From contig NZ_JACVEW010000003.1 of the NCBI RefSeq assembly GCF_017776525.1, forward strand, positions 149,566 to 213,565: DNA of 64,000 bases, given 5' to 3'. The notes beneath the pieces were generated by a model. That model ran no database searches, was not told the DNA's origin, and saw only the letters and a program-made list of their open reading frames with translations. The position numbers and the translations under genes were made by a program. Numbering within the stretch: position 1 is the stretch's first letter; every line of letters begins with the position of its first letter. Below are positions 42,186 through 51,209 of the stretch, in pieces. Source of the DNA: Marinobacterium alkalitolerans (GTDB lineage: Bacteria; Pseudomonadota; Gammaproteobacteria; Pseudomonadales; Balneatricaceae).

Positions 42186-42677
42186 CTAAAAGCGCAGGCG
42201 TGTTCGCACCACCTGACCCTCGGGCATGCGGTTTTCCAGCAAATCCACCAGTTCGTCCAGCCCCTTGTACCCCTCAAGGCGAAGCTGCTCACCCGTGGTG
42301 CTGGTCAGCGTCAGCGACAGCACTCGCCCAAGCCCGACCTGCACTCGTGCACTGAGCATATCTGCCAGCGCCATTCGCACCGTCCCTTCCGGCTGTTGCA
42401 ACTGCAGAACTTCCTGCTCCATATCCCAGCACACGTCCGGATAGGCGCGCTTGCCGACCCTCAACTGCATCACCAGTTTGGCGGCATAAGCGGAGCAGGA
42501 CAGAACACCCAGCACGGGTAACAGCAACTCGGCCACTTCAACGGGGCCACTCAAGGACTGAACCAGATAGTACAAACTGAGGGCCACCAGCCCCAGCATG
42601 GCCAGCAGCCAGGCCAGCTGGCGTGCCTGCTGGCGACGCCTGTAGGAAGGGGACACCTTGAAAACGCGTGTGGACAT
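42186..42677 (-). CDS. Small inner-membrane protein of unknown function
   Basis: The 163-residue protein has a basic N-terminus, two membrane helices (about residues 22-40 and 50-68) and a soluble C-terminal beta-rich domain (VCWDMEQEVLQLQQPEG, VLSLTLTSTTGEQLRLEG) that resembles PH-like membrane-associated domains. The start at 42677 (MSTRVFKVSPSYRRRQQ) leaves a short 5' leader. I do not recognise the family. Confidence 0.65.
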   Translation of the reverse strand: MSTRVFKVSPSYRRRQQARQLAWLLAMLGLVALSLYYLVQSLSGPVEVAELLLPVLGVLSCSAYAAKLVMQLRVGKRAYPDVCWDMEQEVLQLQQPEGTVRMALADMLSARVQVGLGRVLSLTLTSTTGEQLRLEGYKGLDELVDLLENRMPEGQVVRTRLRF

Positions 42678-42885
42678 TCGGTCTCCGTGCAAGTCATGAG
42701 AGGTCAAGGAAGCCAGTATACCGGCCCACTGGATCAGATGCCGAGCATCCTGCGCGAGTCTTCACCGGTGAATCAAGCCGACAACTCTGTTTCCTTTGCC
42801 CGGAACCGCCTGCAGGCTGCCGAAAGCCGTCTTTTTGCGGTACCATCAGGCTAACCCTAACCGTTAAACAAGCAGTGAGAGCACG

Positions 42886-44241
42886 ATGGAAAACTGGACT
42901 CCCGACAGCTGGCGCAGCAAGCCGATCAAACAGCACCCCCACTACCCCGATCAGGATGCCCTGTTTCAGGTAGAAAAGGTGCTGGGGGAGTATCCGCCGC
43001 TGGTCTTTGCCGGCGAGATCCGCTCTCTGACCGATGATCTGGCTCAGGTAGCAGAGGGCAAGGCCTTCCTGCTGCAGGGCGGTGACTGCGCCGAGAGCTT
43101 TGCTGAATTCAACGCCAACAAGATTCGCGATACCTTCCGGGTACTGTTGCAGATGGCGGTCGTCATGACCTTCGCCGGCAGCTGTCCGGTGGTCAAGATC
43201 GGGCGCATGGCCGGCCAGTTCGCCAAACCTCGCTCTGCCGATACGGAAACGATTAACGGCATCGAACTGCCCAGCTACCGAGGCGACATCATCAACGATA
43301 TCGCTTTCACCTCAGAAGCGCGTACACCGGACCCGCAGCGCCTGCTGTCGGCCTACCACCAGTCAGCGGCCACGCTGAACCTGCTGCGCGCCTTCGCCAC
43401 CGGCGGCTTTGCCGACCTGCACAAGGTCCACCAGTGGACTCAGGGCTTCGTACAGCAGAGCCCGCAGGGGGAAAAATACCAGCACCTGGCCGACCAGATC
43501 GATCAAACCATGGCGTTTATCGAGGCCTGCGGCATCAGCTCCGACAACACTCCGCAGCTGAAGGAAACCAGCCTGTACACCTCGCATGAAGCCCTGCTGC
43601 TGGGATACGAACAGGCACTGACCCGTCAGGACAGCCTGACCGGCGACTGGTACGACTGCTCAGCCCACATGCTCTGGATCGGCGACCGTACTCGCCAGCC
43701 GGACCATGCCCACGTGGAGTTCCTGCGCGGTGTACGCAACCCGATCGGCATCAAGGTCGGCCCCAGCACTCAGGTGGATGACCTGCTGCGCCTGCTGGAT
43801 ATCCTGAACCCGGCCCAGATCCCCGGCCGCATCACGCTGATCGCGCGCATGGGCGCCGACAAGATCACCGAACTGCTGCCGCCGCTGGTACGTGCCGTGA
43901 AGGCCAGTGGCCACCATGTGGTGTGGAGCTCAGATCCGATGCACGGCAACACCATCAAGGCATCCAGCGGCTACAAGACCCGCAGTGTGGACGCCATTCT
44001 GGCGGAGATGAAGGGCTTCTTCGAAGTCCATAACGCCGAGGGCACACACGCCGGTGGTGTTCACTTTGAAATGACCGGCAACGATGTGACCGAGTGCATC
44101 GGTGGTGCCTACCGCATCACGGAAGAGGGTCTGGCCGACCGTTACCATACCCAGTGCGACCCGCGTCTGAATGCAGACCAGTCACTGGAACTGGCCTTCC
44201 TGATTGCCGATACCCTGAAAGCAGCACGCAAGGAGAACTGA
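42886..44241 (+). CDS. Class II 3-deoxy-7-phosphoheptulonate (DAHP) synthase
   Basis: This enzyme joins phosphoenolpyruvate and erythrose 4-phosphate, the first step of aromatic amino acid synthesis. The 451-residue protein is the plant/mycobacterial-type class II enzyme, with [11 protein letters not shown] (metal-binding Cys), [21 protein letters not shown] and the late [15 protein letters not shown]. Gene names vary for this type, so none is given. The stop overlaps the start of yqcC (TGATG). Confidence 0.96.
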   Translation: MENWTPDSWRSKPIKQHPHYPDQDALFQVEKVLGEYPPLVFAGEIRSLTDDLAQVAEGKAFLLQGGDCAESFAEFNANKIRDTFRVLLQMAVVMTFAGSCPVVKIGRMAGQFAKPRSADTETINGIELPSYRGDIINDIAFTSEARTPDPQRLLSAYHQSAATLNLLRAFATGGFADLHKVHQWTQGFVQQSPQGEKYQHLADQIDQTMAFIEACGISSDNTPQLKETSLYTSHEALLLGYEQALTRQDSLTGDWYDCSAHMLWIGDRTRQPDHAHVEFLRGVRNPIGIKVGPSTQVDDLLRLLDILNPAQIPGRITLIARMGADKITELLPPLVRAVKASGHHVVWSSDPMHGNTIKASSGYKTRSVDAILAEMKGFFEVHNAEGTHAGGVHFEMTGNDVTECIGGAYRITEEGLADRYHTQCDPRLNADQSLELAFLIADTLKAARKEN

Positions 44242-44567
44242 TGTCTCGTGTAGAACATGTCAGCGCACTGCTGATCGACATTCGCACCGAGATGGATGAG
44301 CTGGGCGTCTGGTCCGCCCAGCCGCCCAAGCCCGAAGCGCTGGCCAGCACCCAGCCCTTCTGTGTCGATACACTGGATTTCACCGAGTGGGTACAGTGGC
44401 TGCTGATTCCGCGTCTTGAAGAGATGATCGCACGCGATCTTCCGCTGCCGCAGAACAGCCAGATCCATCCGATGGCCGAGGAAGTGTTCAAGCAGATGGA
44501 CGAAGACACCGACCGTCTGCTGGACCTGCTGGCACAACTGGACCAGTTGCTCAGCCTTCACCACTGA
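44241..44567 (+). CDS. yqcC: YqcC family protein
   Basis: The 108-residue protein matches the YqcC family: STQPFCVDTLDFTEWVQWLLIPRLEEMI is the core, read here as two segments. The fold is helical and the function unknown. It often lies near tRNA-modification (truC) genes in enterobacteria; here it is translationally coupled to DAHP synthase. Confidence 0.88.
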   Translation: MSRVEHVSALLIDIRTEMDELGVWSAQPPKPEALASTQPFCVDTLDFTEWVQWLLIPRLEEMIARDLPLPQNSQIHPMAEEVFKQMDEDTDRLLDLLAQLDQLLSLHH

Positions 44568-44581
44568 CCGGGACTACCGCC

Positions 44582-45445
44582 ATGAGCTATGAACGACACC
44601 ACTCGCTGATGTTCCGGCTCGGCTTCGGCGGTGTCAGCCCTCTGGAAAACCCGCGCGCCAAACGCTGGAGCAATCGCCTAGAGTGGCCCATGCTCCTGCT
44701 GGCCCTGTGGATACTGGTGGACTGGTATATGCGGGCAGACGGATTCGGATCTGCCTTCACCCATCAAGTCACGGATTGGGTCATTTGGCTGGGCTTCACC
44801 ACAGAGCTGTGCCTGATGCTGTACGTGGTCGATGACCGCAAGCGTTATCTCAGGTCCAACTGGATGAGTCTGGTGATCATATTGGGTGGACTGCCCGCCC
44901 TCTGGGGCGCACACAGTTTTTATGCCGGTGCCATCCGCTCACTGCGGTTGTTGGTGATGCTGGGCATCCTGTTCAAGGTTTCGCGGGACCTGCGCCTGAT
45001 CCTGGCAAGACATAACCTCGGCACCACTCTGCTGGTCTGCCTGCTGTTCCTGTTTATTTCCGGCTTCCTTATCGCTGCATTGGACCCGGCCTTTGATGGG
45101 CCACTGGATGGTATCTGGTGGGCCTGGGTCACGATGACGACCGTGGGCTACGGTGATATTGTCCCGAGCACCAATGAGGGCCGCCTGTTCGGCTCCCTGC
45201 TGATACTGATCGGCATATGCATGTTTTCACTGCTCACTGCCAGTTTTTCCGTGTTCTTTATCGAAAAGGACGAGGGCCAGATTGCCGAACGTGAACGTCA
45301 GAACCTGAACCGTATCACGCGGCTGGAAAGTCGACTGGAGCGAATCGAAACCCAGCTTGAACGCGCATTAAATCTGCTCGAAAGGGAACAATCACCACCC
45401 CGAACGGTCGAATCCCGGAAAGAAGACTCATCTCAGGGAGACTAG
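44582..45445 (+). CDS. Voltage-gated-like potassium channel
   Basis: The 287-residue protein has six membrane segments and the K+ selectivity filter TTVGYGD (186-192). An S4-like basic segment (RSLRLLVMLGILFKVSRD, 119-136) suggests voltage sensing. The C-terminus is a charged coiled coil (about 228-275) rather than an RCK domain. The gene ends 3 nt before the TTG start of the DUF1538 gene, so the two are probably cotranscribed and functionally linked. Confidence 0.9.
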   Translation: MSYERHHSLMFRLGFGGVSPLENPRAKRWSNRLEWPMLLLALWILVDWYMRADGFGSAFTHQVTDWVIWLGFTTELCLMLYVVDDRKRYLRSNWMSLVIILGGLPALWGAHSFYAGAIRSLRLLVMLGILFKVSRDLRLILARHNLGTTLLVCLLFLFISGFLIAALDPAFDGPLDGIWWAWVTMTTVGYGDIVPSTNEGRLFGSLLILIGICMFSLLTASFSVFFIEKDEGQIAERERQNLNRITRLESRLERIETQLERALNLLEREQSPPRTVESRKEDSSQGD

Positions 45446-45448
45446 CCC

Positions 45449-46942
45449 TTGAGCTACTTGCACTCTATTGGGCGGCACTTGCTGCATGCGTTGAAAAACC
45501 TGCTGCCGATCGTGTCAGTGGTGCTGTTGTTCAAGTTGATTATCTTGCAGCAAGTACCCGAGAACAGTATCAGCATGGCTGCTGGCCTGCTCATCGTTGC
45601 CTTGGGTGTCGCTCTCTTTCTGCAGGGGCTGGAACTGGGCATTTTCCCGGTTGGCAAGAGTCTGTCCAACCAGTTCGCCCGCCAGGGCTCCCTGCCGGTA
45701 CTGCTTGGCTTTGGCTTCTGCCTGGGGTTTTCTGCCGTTGTCGCCGAACCGGCCTTAATTGCTGTTGCAAGCCAGGCTGAAGTCATCAGCGCGGGTCGAA
45801 TAGATGCCACGACGCTTCGCCTGCTGGTCGCTGCATCCGTAGGTACCGTAACGGCTCTGGGCGTATTTCGCATCATTTTTGGCCACCCCATCCATCACTA
45901 TATGATCATCGGATATATTCTGGTGGTTGTAGTGACTTTTTTTGCCCCGCCCGAGATTGTCGGCCTGGCGTATGACTCCGGTGGCGTTACCACAAATGTG
46001 GTAACCGTGCCGCTGATAGCCGCCCTGGGGATTGGCCTTGCTGCATCCATCCGTGGTCGCAGCCCCCTAAAGGATGGATTTGGTCTGGTGGCCATGGCCG
46101 TTATGGTGCCCATGATCAGCGTGCAACTTTACGGGGCCTGGGTCTATGCTCAACCGGACCCGGCACTCACGCTGTTGAGTTCATCTGCCAGCGAGCAAAG
46201 CAGCGCCCCTCACCCAATCCTCACGGGGCTGCTCGACCTGGCAACCATGGTGAGGGATGTCCTGCCCATCATCATTACCATTCTGTTTTTTCAATACGTG
46301 ATATTGCGTCACCCTCTGGCCAACCCACGGCAGGTAGTATTGGGTTTTATACTGGTCATTGTCGGTTTGTATGCATTTGTCATCGGCCTGAAAATGGGGC
46401 TATTCCCCATTGGCACCAGCATGGCAGAACAACTGATAGCGCGTGAAGGCTATCTCCTGATATATCTGTTCGCCTTCCTGATCGGCTTTGCGACTACCAT
46501 GGCAGAACCCGCTCTCCTGGCCATCGGCAAACAGGCCGAGGAGGCAGCTTCCGGGCAAATCAATGCGGCCGCGATCCGGCTGCTTGTCGCTATTGGAGTG
46601 GCCATCGGTATCACGCTGGGAGTATGGCGCCTGATACACGGTGACCCGCTACACTATTACATCATTGTCAGCTATCTGTTTGTGATTGTGCTGACGCTCA
46701 TTGCCCCAGGCTACATAGTGGCACTGGCGTATGACCTGGGCGGCGTCACCACTTCCGAAGTCACCGTACCCCTGGTGACCGCGCTTGGCATTGGTCTGGC
46801 CAGTCAGATCGAAGGGCGCAATGTGTTGATCGACGGCTTTGGACTGATCGCTTTCGCCTCGATCTTTCCCATTGTGACCGTCATGCTATACGCGATCTGG
46901 GCCGACAGGCGCAATCGCATAGTCAAACAGGAGGGCGTATGA
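45449..46942 (+). CDS. DUF1538 membrane protein with internal duplication
   Basis: The 497-residue integral membrane protein consists of two homologous halves offset by about 253 residues. GLELGIFPVG (60-69) matches GLKMGLFPIG (313-322), AEPAL (99-103) matches AEPAL (352-356), and SGGVTTNVVTVPL (177-189) matches LGGVTTSEVTVPL (430-442). This inverted or tandem repeat with conserved Glu and Gly-rich loops is typical of transporters. Start is TTG behind GGGAG. The PII-like gene overlaps its end by 4 nt and a CBS gene follows, which suggests a small-molecule-gated transporter. The substrate is unknown; cations are plausible from the neighbours. Confidence 0.85.
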   Translation: MSYLHSIGRHLLHALKNLLPIVSVVLLFKLIILQQVPENSISMAAGLLIVALGVALFLQGLELGIFPVGKSLSNQFARQGSLPVLLGFGFCLGFSAVVAEPALIAVASQAEVISAGRIDATTLRLLVAASVGTVTALGVFRIIFGHPIHHYMIIGYILVVVVTFFAPPEIVGLAYDSGGVTTNVVTVPLIAALGIGLAASIRGRSPLKDGFGLVAMAVMVPMISVQLYGAWVYAQPDPALTLLSSSASEQSSAPHPILTGLLDLATMVRDVLPIIITILFFQYVILRHPLANPRQVVLGFILVIVGLYAFVIGLKMGLFPIGTSMAEQLIAREGYLLIYLFAFLIGFATTMAEPALLAIGKQAEEAASGQINAAAIRLLVAIGVAIGITLGVWRLIHGDPLHYYIIVSYLFVIVLTLIAPGYIVALAYDLGGVTTSEVTVPLVTALGIGLASQIEGRNVLIDGFGLIAFASIFPIVTVMLYAIWADRRNRIVKQEGV

Positions 46943-47292
46943 AGTTCACAGTTGTAGTCGGGATTGTGCCCGAAGATATGGAACAGCAGTGTGTGGATCA
47001 GGCCCGCGACCTGGGCGCAGGCGGCATCACCATCATCCAGGGGCGAGGCATCAGCAACGAAACCCGTAAAACGTTTTTCGGGTTTGCCTATGACGGCAAC
47101 CAGTCCGTGCTGCTGATGGTCCTGGAGCGCAAATTGTCGCTGGAGGTTCTGAAAGCATTCGAAAAACTGTTACAAGTCGATGGCAAGGACGGCTCACGCG
47201 GACTGGTATTCAGCCTGCCCCTGGAGCACCTTCGCGGCATGGACATGGCTCAAATTCAGAAGTTTGAACAGCATCTAAAGGACTCACTCTGA
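46939..47292 (+). CDS. PII-like signalling protein
   Basis: The 117-residue protein has the ferredoxin-like PII fold pattern: strand MKFTVVVGIV, helix EDMEQQCVDQARDLGAGG, strand ITIIQGRG, then the short T-loop region ISNETRKTFFGFAYDG and a second beta-alpha unit. The canonical T-loop Tyr/Lys context of GlnB is absent. It overlaps the DUF1538 gene (ATGA) and probably binds the transporter, as SbtB binds SbtA. Ligand could be an adenine nucleotide. Confidence 0.8.
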   Translation: MKFTVVVGIVPEDMEQQCVDQARDLGAGGITIIQGRGISNETRKTFFGFAYDGNQSVLLMVLERKLSLEVLKAFEKLLQVDGKDGSRGLVFSLPLEHLRGMDMAQIQKFEQHLKDSL

Positions 47293-47304
47293 CAGGAGAA
47301 GGAC

Positions 47305-47691
47305 ATGCTGGTACAAGATGTAATGGTGCGCGATGTGGTCACCATTTCCCCCTTTGCGACGTTGCGCGATGCGTTAAGCCTGATGAAGCGCAAAGGACTC
47401 AAATCACTGGTGGTAGACAAGAACCACGACCATGATGCCTATGGTTTGATTACCTACACGAATATCGTCAAGACCGTAATTGCTGAAAGCGGTGATATCG
47501 ATCTGCTGAATGTGTACGACGTCTGTGTCAAGCCAGCTCTTACCGTAGGTAAAAGCCTGGCGGTACGTCATGTAGCGGAGCTTATGGCACAACACCGCAT
47601 CAAGCGTATTCTGGTGCTGGAGGATAACACCCTTATCGGGCTGGTAACCATGGATGACATGGTCGATACCTTGCTGAAGGAGATTGATTGA
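47305..47691 (+). CDS. CBS-domain protein
   Basis: The 128-residue protein is a free-standing CBS pair: VQDVMVRDVVTISPFATLRDAL and VKPALTVGKSLAVRHVAELM (read as separate repeats), ending in IGLVTMDDMVDTLL. CBS pairs bind adenosine nucleotides and gate transporters. It is 12 nt after the PII-like gene and completes a transporter-PII-CBS module. Its stop codon lies in the arm of a 12-bp hairpin. Confidence 0.9.
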   Translation: MLVQDVMVRDVVTISPFATLRDALSLMKRKGLKSLVVDKNHDHDAYGLITYTNIVKTVIAESGDIDLLNVYDVCVKPALTVGKSLAVRHVAELMAQHRIKRILVLEDNTLIGLVTMDDMVDTLLKEID

Positions 47692-47716
47692 AGCACCTGC
47701 CAGACAGGTGCTTCAA
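47688..47716. terminator. Perfect 12-bp hairpin between convergent genes
   Basis: TTGAAGCACCTG (47688-47699) and CAGGTGCTTCAA (47705-47716) form a perfect stem with a 5-nt loop. It overlaps the CBS stop codon and lies 10 nt from the end of the convergent antiporter gene. No T-run follows on either strand, so it is an imperfect intrinsic terminator or a 3'-end stabiliser. Confidence 0.6.
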
Positions 47717-47726
47717 TGCAACTCAA

Positions 47727-49289
47727 TCAAAGCACTTGCTGACGCTTGCGCTCACCGGCGCTGAAAATATGCTCAGCCAGACCGACGCCGGTTTCTGCCA
47801 TGGTCTGGTAGGTATGATCTGCGCCAGCACGGGTGATGGCGTCTGCGTGATCAGCAAACATACTGTGTGCCACGATCACGCCATCAAACCCTGATTGGCG
47901 CAACTGACGGGCAGCGATGACCTTGGCCTCAACATCATTGGCCGCCAGAATCACGTATTCCAGAGCGGGTGCCTGCAGGTTTTTCCAGAGCTGTACATCT
48001 TCTGCATCCGCGAATACAACATTGCGCCCATTCTGCTGGTGCAGGTTCACCTTGGCCGGGTCAGAATCCAGACCTACCATGGGGATGTTGCGCTGCTTCA
48101 AATGATCATATGCCGCAGTGCCCGTACGTCCCATGCCGATCACAAGAATACGCGCATCCCCCACTGAAAGCGGCTGCTCGTCGGGATGAAAACCCTGACG
48201 CTCAAAGCGGCTAAGCCATGCCCCTAAACGATCGTACAGAGGATGGGCCAGGCGATATAGAGGCGCCGAAATCAGGAATGAAACTGAAACCGCAATGGCC
48301 AGAGGCACTAGCCACTGGGGCAGCACAATGCTGGCCACGATCAAGCCAAACTCACTGTAGTTGGTCAGGCTCAGACCGGATAAAAAGGCACTGCGAGCAC
48401 GCAATTTGAAGAGCAGCAGCAGGAAAAAGAACAGGATGCCCTTGAGCGGTAAAAGGGCGCCCATGACAACGGCAAATATGAGCGCGTCCATATCCGGAAG
48501 CCCGCCCATACCGATCTGGAGGAAGAAACCGACGAGGAAAACTTCCTTGATGCTCCATAGTGACTGCGACAGCTCACCGGCACGCTTGTGGTTGGCCAGC
48601 AGCGCACCAAAGGCGAGCGCCCCGAGTTCAGAACTGAGGCCGATGGTTTCAAAACCGTGTCCGCCCACCACGAGTGCCAACAACAGTCCCAGCAGAACCA
48701 GGAGTTCATCGTGGCCACTGATATCCAGTACCTTGTACAGGAGCGGGCGCAACAACGGGATACCAAACACGACCAGGGCCCACATGGAGGGGGTTTTACC
48801 GCTGGCCAGCGCCAGGACGAGTAGAGCAATCAGGTCCTGAACAATCAGGATACCGATAGCAACGCGGCCATGAAAGGCGCGCAGCTCACGCTTGGACTCC
48901 AGCACTTTGGCGGCCAGTACCGTGCTTGAAAATGATAGCGCGATACCCAGCATCAAGGACGTTTGCCAGTCCAGATCCATAAAAAAATGAATCCCGGGCA
49001 TAAACAAGAGCACGGAGATCGTAAAGTGCAATAGACCTCCACCGATCACTTCAGGCCGAACCAGGTTACGCACCTTCAATTTCAGCCCTACAGTAAACAG
49101 CAGCAGCAGAACCCCCAAATGAGCCAGATGGGCCAGTACATCCGTTCCTTCAACCGGTATGCCTGCCAAATCACCGGCAGCCACAATGGCAAAACCTGCC
49201 GCAAGATAACCAATCAAGGGGGGCAGTCCCGCCAGTTTCACAGCCATACCCAGGCCGTAGGCAAAGACGATCCAGACCGCTTCAATCAA
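47727..49289 (-). CDS. CPA2 cation:proton antiporter with RCK (TrkA-N) domain, KefB/YbaL-like
   Basis: The 520-residue protein has an N-terminal CPA2 exchanger domain of about twelve membrane helices (GYLAAGFAIV, SSTVLAAKVLESKRELR, SELGALAFGALLA) and a C-terminal NAD-binding RCK domain from about residue 385 (ARILVIGMGRTGTAAYDHL). Such proteins exchange K+ or Na+ for H+ under nucleotide or thiol control. It is convergent with the DUF1538-PII-CBS operon. The absence of KefF/KefG-type partners nearby argues for a YbaL-like role. Confidence 0.9.
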   Translation of the reverse strand: MIEAVWIVFAYGLGMAVKLAGLPPLIGYLAAGFAIVAAGDLAGIPVEGTDVLAHLAHLGVLLLLFTVGLKLKVRNLVRPEVIGGGLLHFTISVLLFMPGIHFFMDLDWQTSLMLGIALSFSSTVLAAKVLESKRELRAFHGRVAIGILIVQDLIALLVLALASGKTPSMWALVVFGIPLLRPLLYKVLDISGHDELLVLLGLLLALVVGGHGFETIGLSSELGALAFGALLANHKRAGELSQSLWSIKEVFLVGFFLQIGMGGLPDMDALIFAVVMGALLPLKGILFFFLLLLFKLRARSAFLSGLSLTNYSEFGLIVASIVLPQWLVPLAIAVSVSFLISAPLYRLAHPLYDRLGAWLSRFERQGFHPDEQPLSVGDARILVIGMGRTGTAAYDHLKQRNIPMVGLDSDPAKVNLHQQNGRNVVFADAEDVQLWKNLQAPALEYVILAANDVEAKVIAARQLRQSGFDGVIVAHSMFADHADAITRAGADHTYQTMAETGVGLAEHIFSAGERKRQQVL

Positions 49290-49363
49290 CGCGCACTCTC
49301 CTTTTTACATGTTTCACGCGAAGGCATTAAACCATTTAAGACCGCAGGTGTCAGTGAGTCGCG

Positions 49364-51067
49364 TCAGAACTTTAGACCAACTCGGGTCACCTGCCCCCCT
49401 TCAACCGATTTCACCACCAGCACGATTGACCCCAGCCCGACGCGATCCCCTTCCACCGGCGGTGCCTTGAGGCGAGACTTGATATACGCATCAAGCGTCT
49501 GCTCACGCACCCCGGGATCCACCTGAACACCGAAGTTCTGTGCCAGCGCATCCAGTTCGATGGCGCCGTTCAGCTCAAAGGCACCAAAGAATGTGCTTTC
49601 CTTCAGTGCCGGAATCGATTCAACCGAGCTGAACAGACGTGCCAGCCGAGTCTCGGTGTCATCCGCGCCGATCACGGCCAGACGGTCACCCGCCTGCAGC
49701 TCCAGATCATCTTCATAGGGCAGGAGCAACTCCTTGCGCAGTACAGCCGTGACCACCACATCCGGCGGCAGACGAATGCCCTTCAGTGTACGCGGCGGTG
49801 ACCAGTGTTCGCCATCCAGCTCAAAAATCATCAGGCGGTGGTTATGGGTCAGGGACCAGTCCAGCGACAGTCGCTGCAGCGCCGAGGGCTCCGCCGGCAG
49901 CTCCAGTTTCAGCCAGCGAGCCACGGGCGCCAGCGTCGTGCCCTGCAACAACAGCGAGAGCACCACCACGATAAAGGCGATGGTCGGGAAAATGGCCGCG
50001 TTATCCACATCGGCCATCAGCGGGAAAAGCGCCAGCACAATCGGTACCGCGCCACGCAGCCCGACCCAGGCGATAAAGAGCTGCTCGCGCCAGCGAAACT
50101 TGAACGGCCAGAGGCACAGGCCAATCGCCAGCGGGCGAGCAATCAGAATCAGCACTACGCCCAGCGCCATCGCTTCCGGTATCAGGGTCAGCTGTTCATG
50201 CGGCGACAGCAGCAGCCCCAGCATGAGGAACAGGCTGAGCTGAGCCAGCCAGGCCAGCCCGTCATGCACCTGCAGGATATCATCCATTTTGCGCAGGCCA
50301 CGGTTCCCCACCCAGATGCCCATCAGGTAGATGGCCAGAAAGCCGCTGCCATCAAGCAGCGTTACGCCCGCAAACACACTCAAGCCGGTCGCGGTTACCA
50401 GCAGTGGATAAAAGGCCGGCTGAAGCTCCAGGTGAGACAGCAGCCTTGACAGCAGCCAGCCACCGGCCAGTCCACCCAGCCCGCCCAGCGCCAGCTGTTT
50501 GATCAGCAGCCCCAGTGCTTCCGGCAGCCCGGGCGGCGTATCACGGGTAATCAACTCCAGCAGAATAATGGTCAGAAAGATCGCCATCGGGTCGTTACTG
50601 CCCGACTCGATCTCCAGCGTTGCACTGACACGCTGATTCAGACGCAGGCCATGGTTTTGCAACAGGGCAAAGACCGCGGCCGCATCGGTGGATGAAATGA
50701 TGGTCCCGATCAACAGGGCATGCAGCAGGGGCAGCTCGAGAATCCAGTAGGCAGCAAGCCCTGTTAAGGCCGCAGTGACCAGAACACCCGCTGTCGCCAG
50801 CGTCAGGGCCGGCTTCAGCCCCACCCGGAAGGTTTCGATGCGCGTGCGCATCCCGCCGTCCAGCAGGATGATCGCCAGCGCCAGGTTGCCAACCAGAAAG
50901 GTGCTGGACACATCAGTAGAGACCAGCTGCCCCAGCTCGGACTGACCGGCAACCAGACCCACCACAAGGAACAGCAACAGCACCGGCATGCCGATTCGAT
51001 TGGATAGAGGGCTCAGTACGATACTGATCAGCAGCATGGCACTGGCAAAGAGCAGCGTCAGAATCAT
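49364..51067 (-). CDS. nhaP2: K+/H+ antiporter, NhaP2/CvrA type
   Basis: The 567-residue protein has a CPA1 exchanger domain (helices with FLVVGLVAGQSELGQL, SSTDAAAVFALL, ESGSNDPMAIFL and RGAVPIVLALFPLM), a TrkA-C domain (about 410-485, LELQAGDRLAVIG) and a CorC_HlyC-like C-terminus. This matches E. coli CvrA and Vibrio NhaP2, which expel K+ and protect against high K+ and low osmolarity. The start at 51067 gives the usual length. Confidence 0.92.
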   Translation of the reverse strand: MILTLLFASAMLLISIVLSPLSNRIGMPVLLLFLVVGLVAGQSELGQLVSTDVSSTFLVGNLALAIILLDGGMRTRIETFRVGLKPALTLATAGVLVTAALTGLAAYWILELPLLHALLIGTIISSTDAAAVFALLQNHGLRLNQRVSATLEIESGSNDPMAIFLTIILLELITRDTPPGLPEALGLLIKQLALGGLGGLAGGWLLSRLLSHLELQPAFYPLLVTATGLSVFAGVTLLDGSGFLAIYLMGIWVGNRGLRKMDDILQVHDGLAWLAQLSLFLMLGLLLSPHEQLTLIPEAMALGVVLILIARPLAIGLCLWPFKFRWREQLFIAWVGLRGAVPIVLALFPLMADVDNAAIFPTIAFIVVVLSLLLQGTTLAPVARWLKLELPAEPSALQRLSLDWSLTHNHRLMIFELDGEHWSPPRTLKGIRLPPDVVVTAVLRKELLLPYEDDLELQAGDRLAVIGADDTETRLARLFSSVESIPALKESTFFGAFELNGAIELDALAQNFGVQVDPGVREQTLDAYIKSRLKAPPVEGDRVGLGSIVLVVKSVEGGQVTRVGLKF

Positions 51068-51209
51068 CCGGTGTTCTGTCCTTTCCTTGGGGTTCGGGAC
51101 TAATTTACCATAGCCCGCCCGCCTCCTGCCCGCCTCAAGTGGCATGCCGCTCGGGGGCAAAAGCTGATACCATTGCGCCTTCTGTCAACAGCCTTACAAC
51201 CGGAACCCT

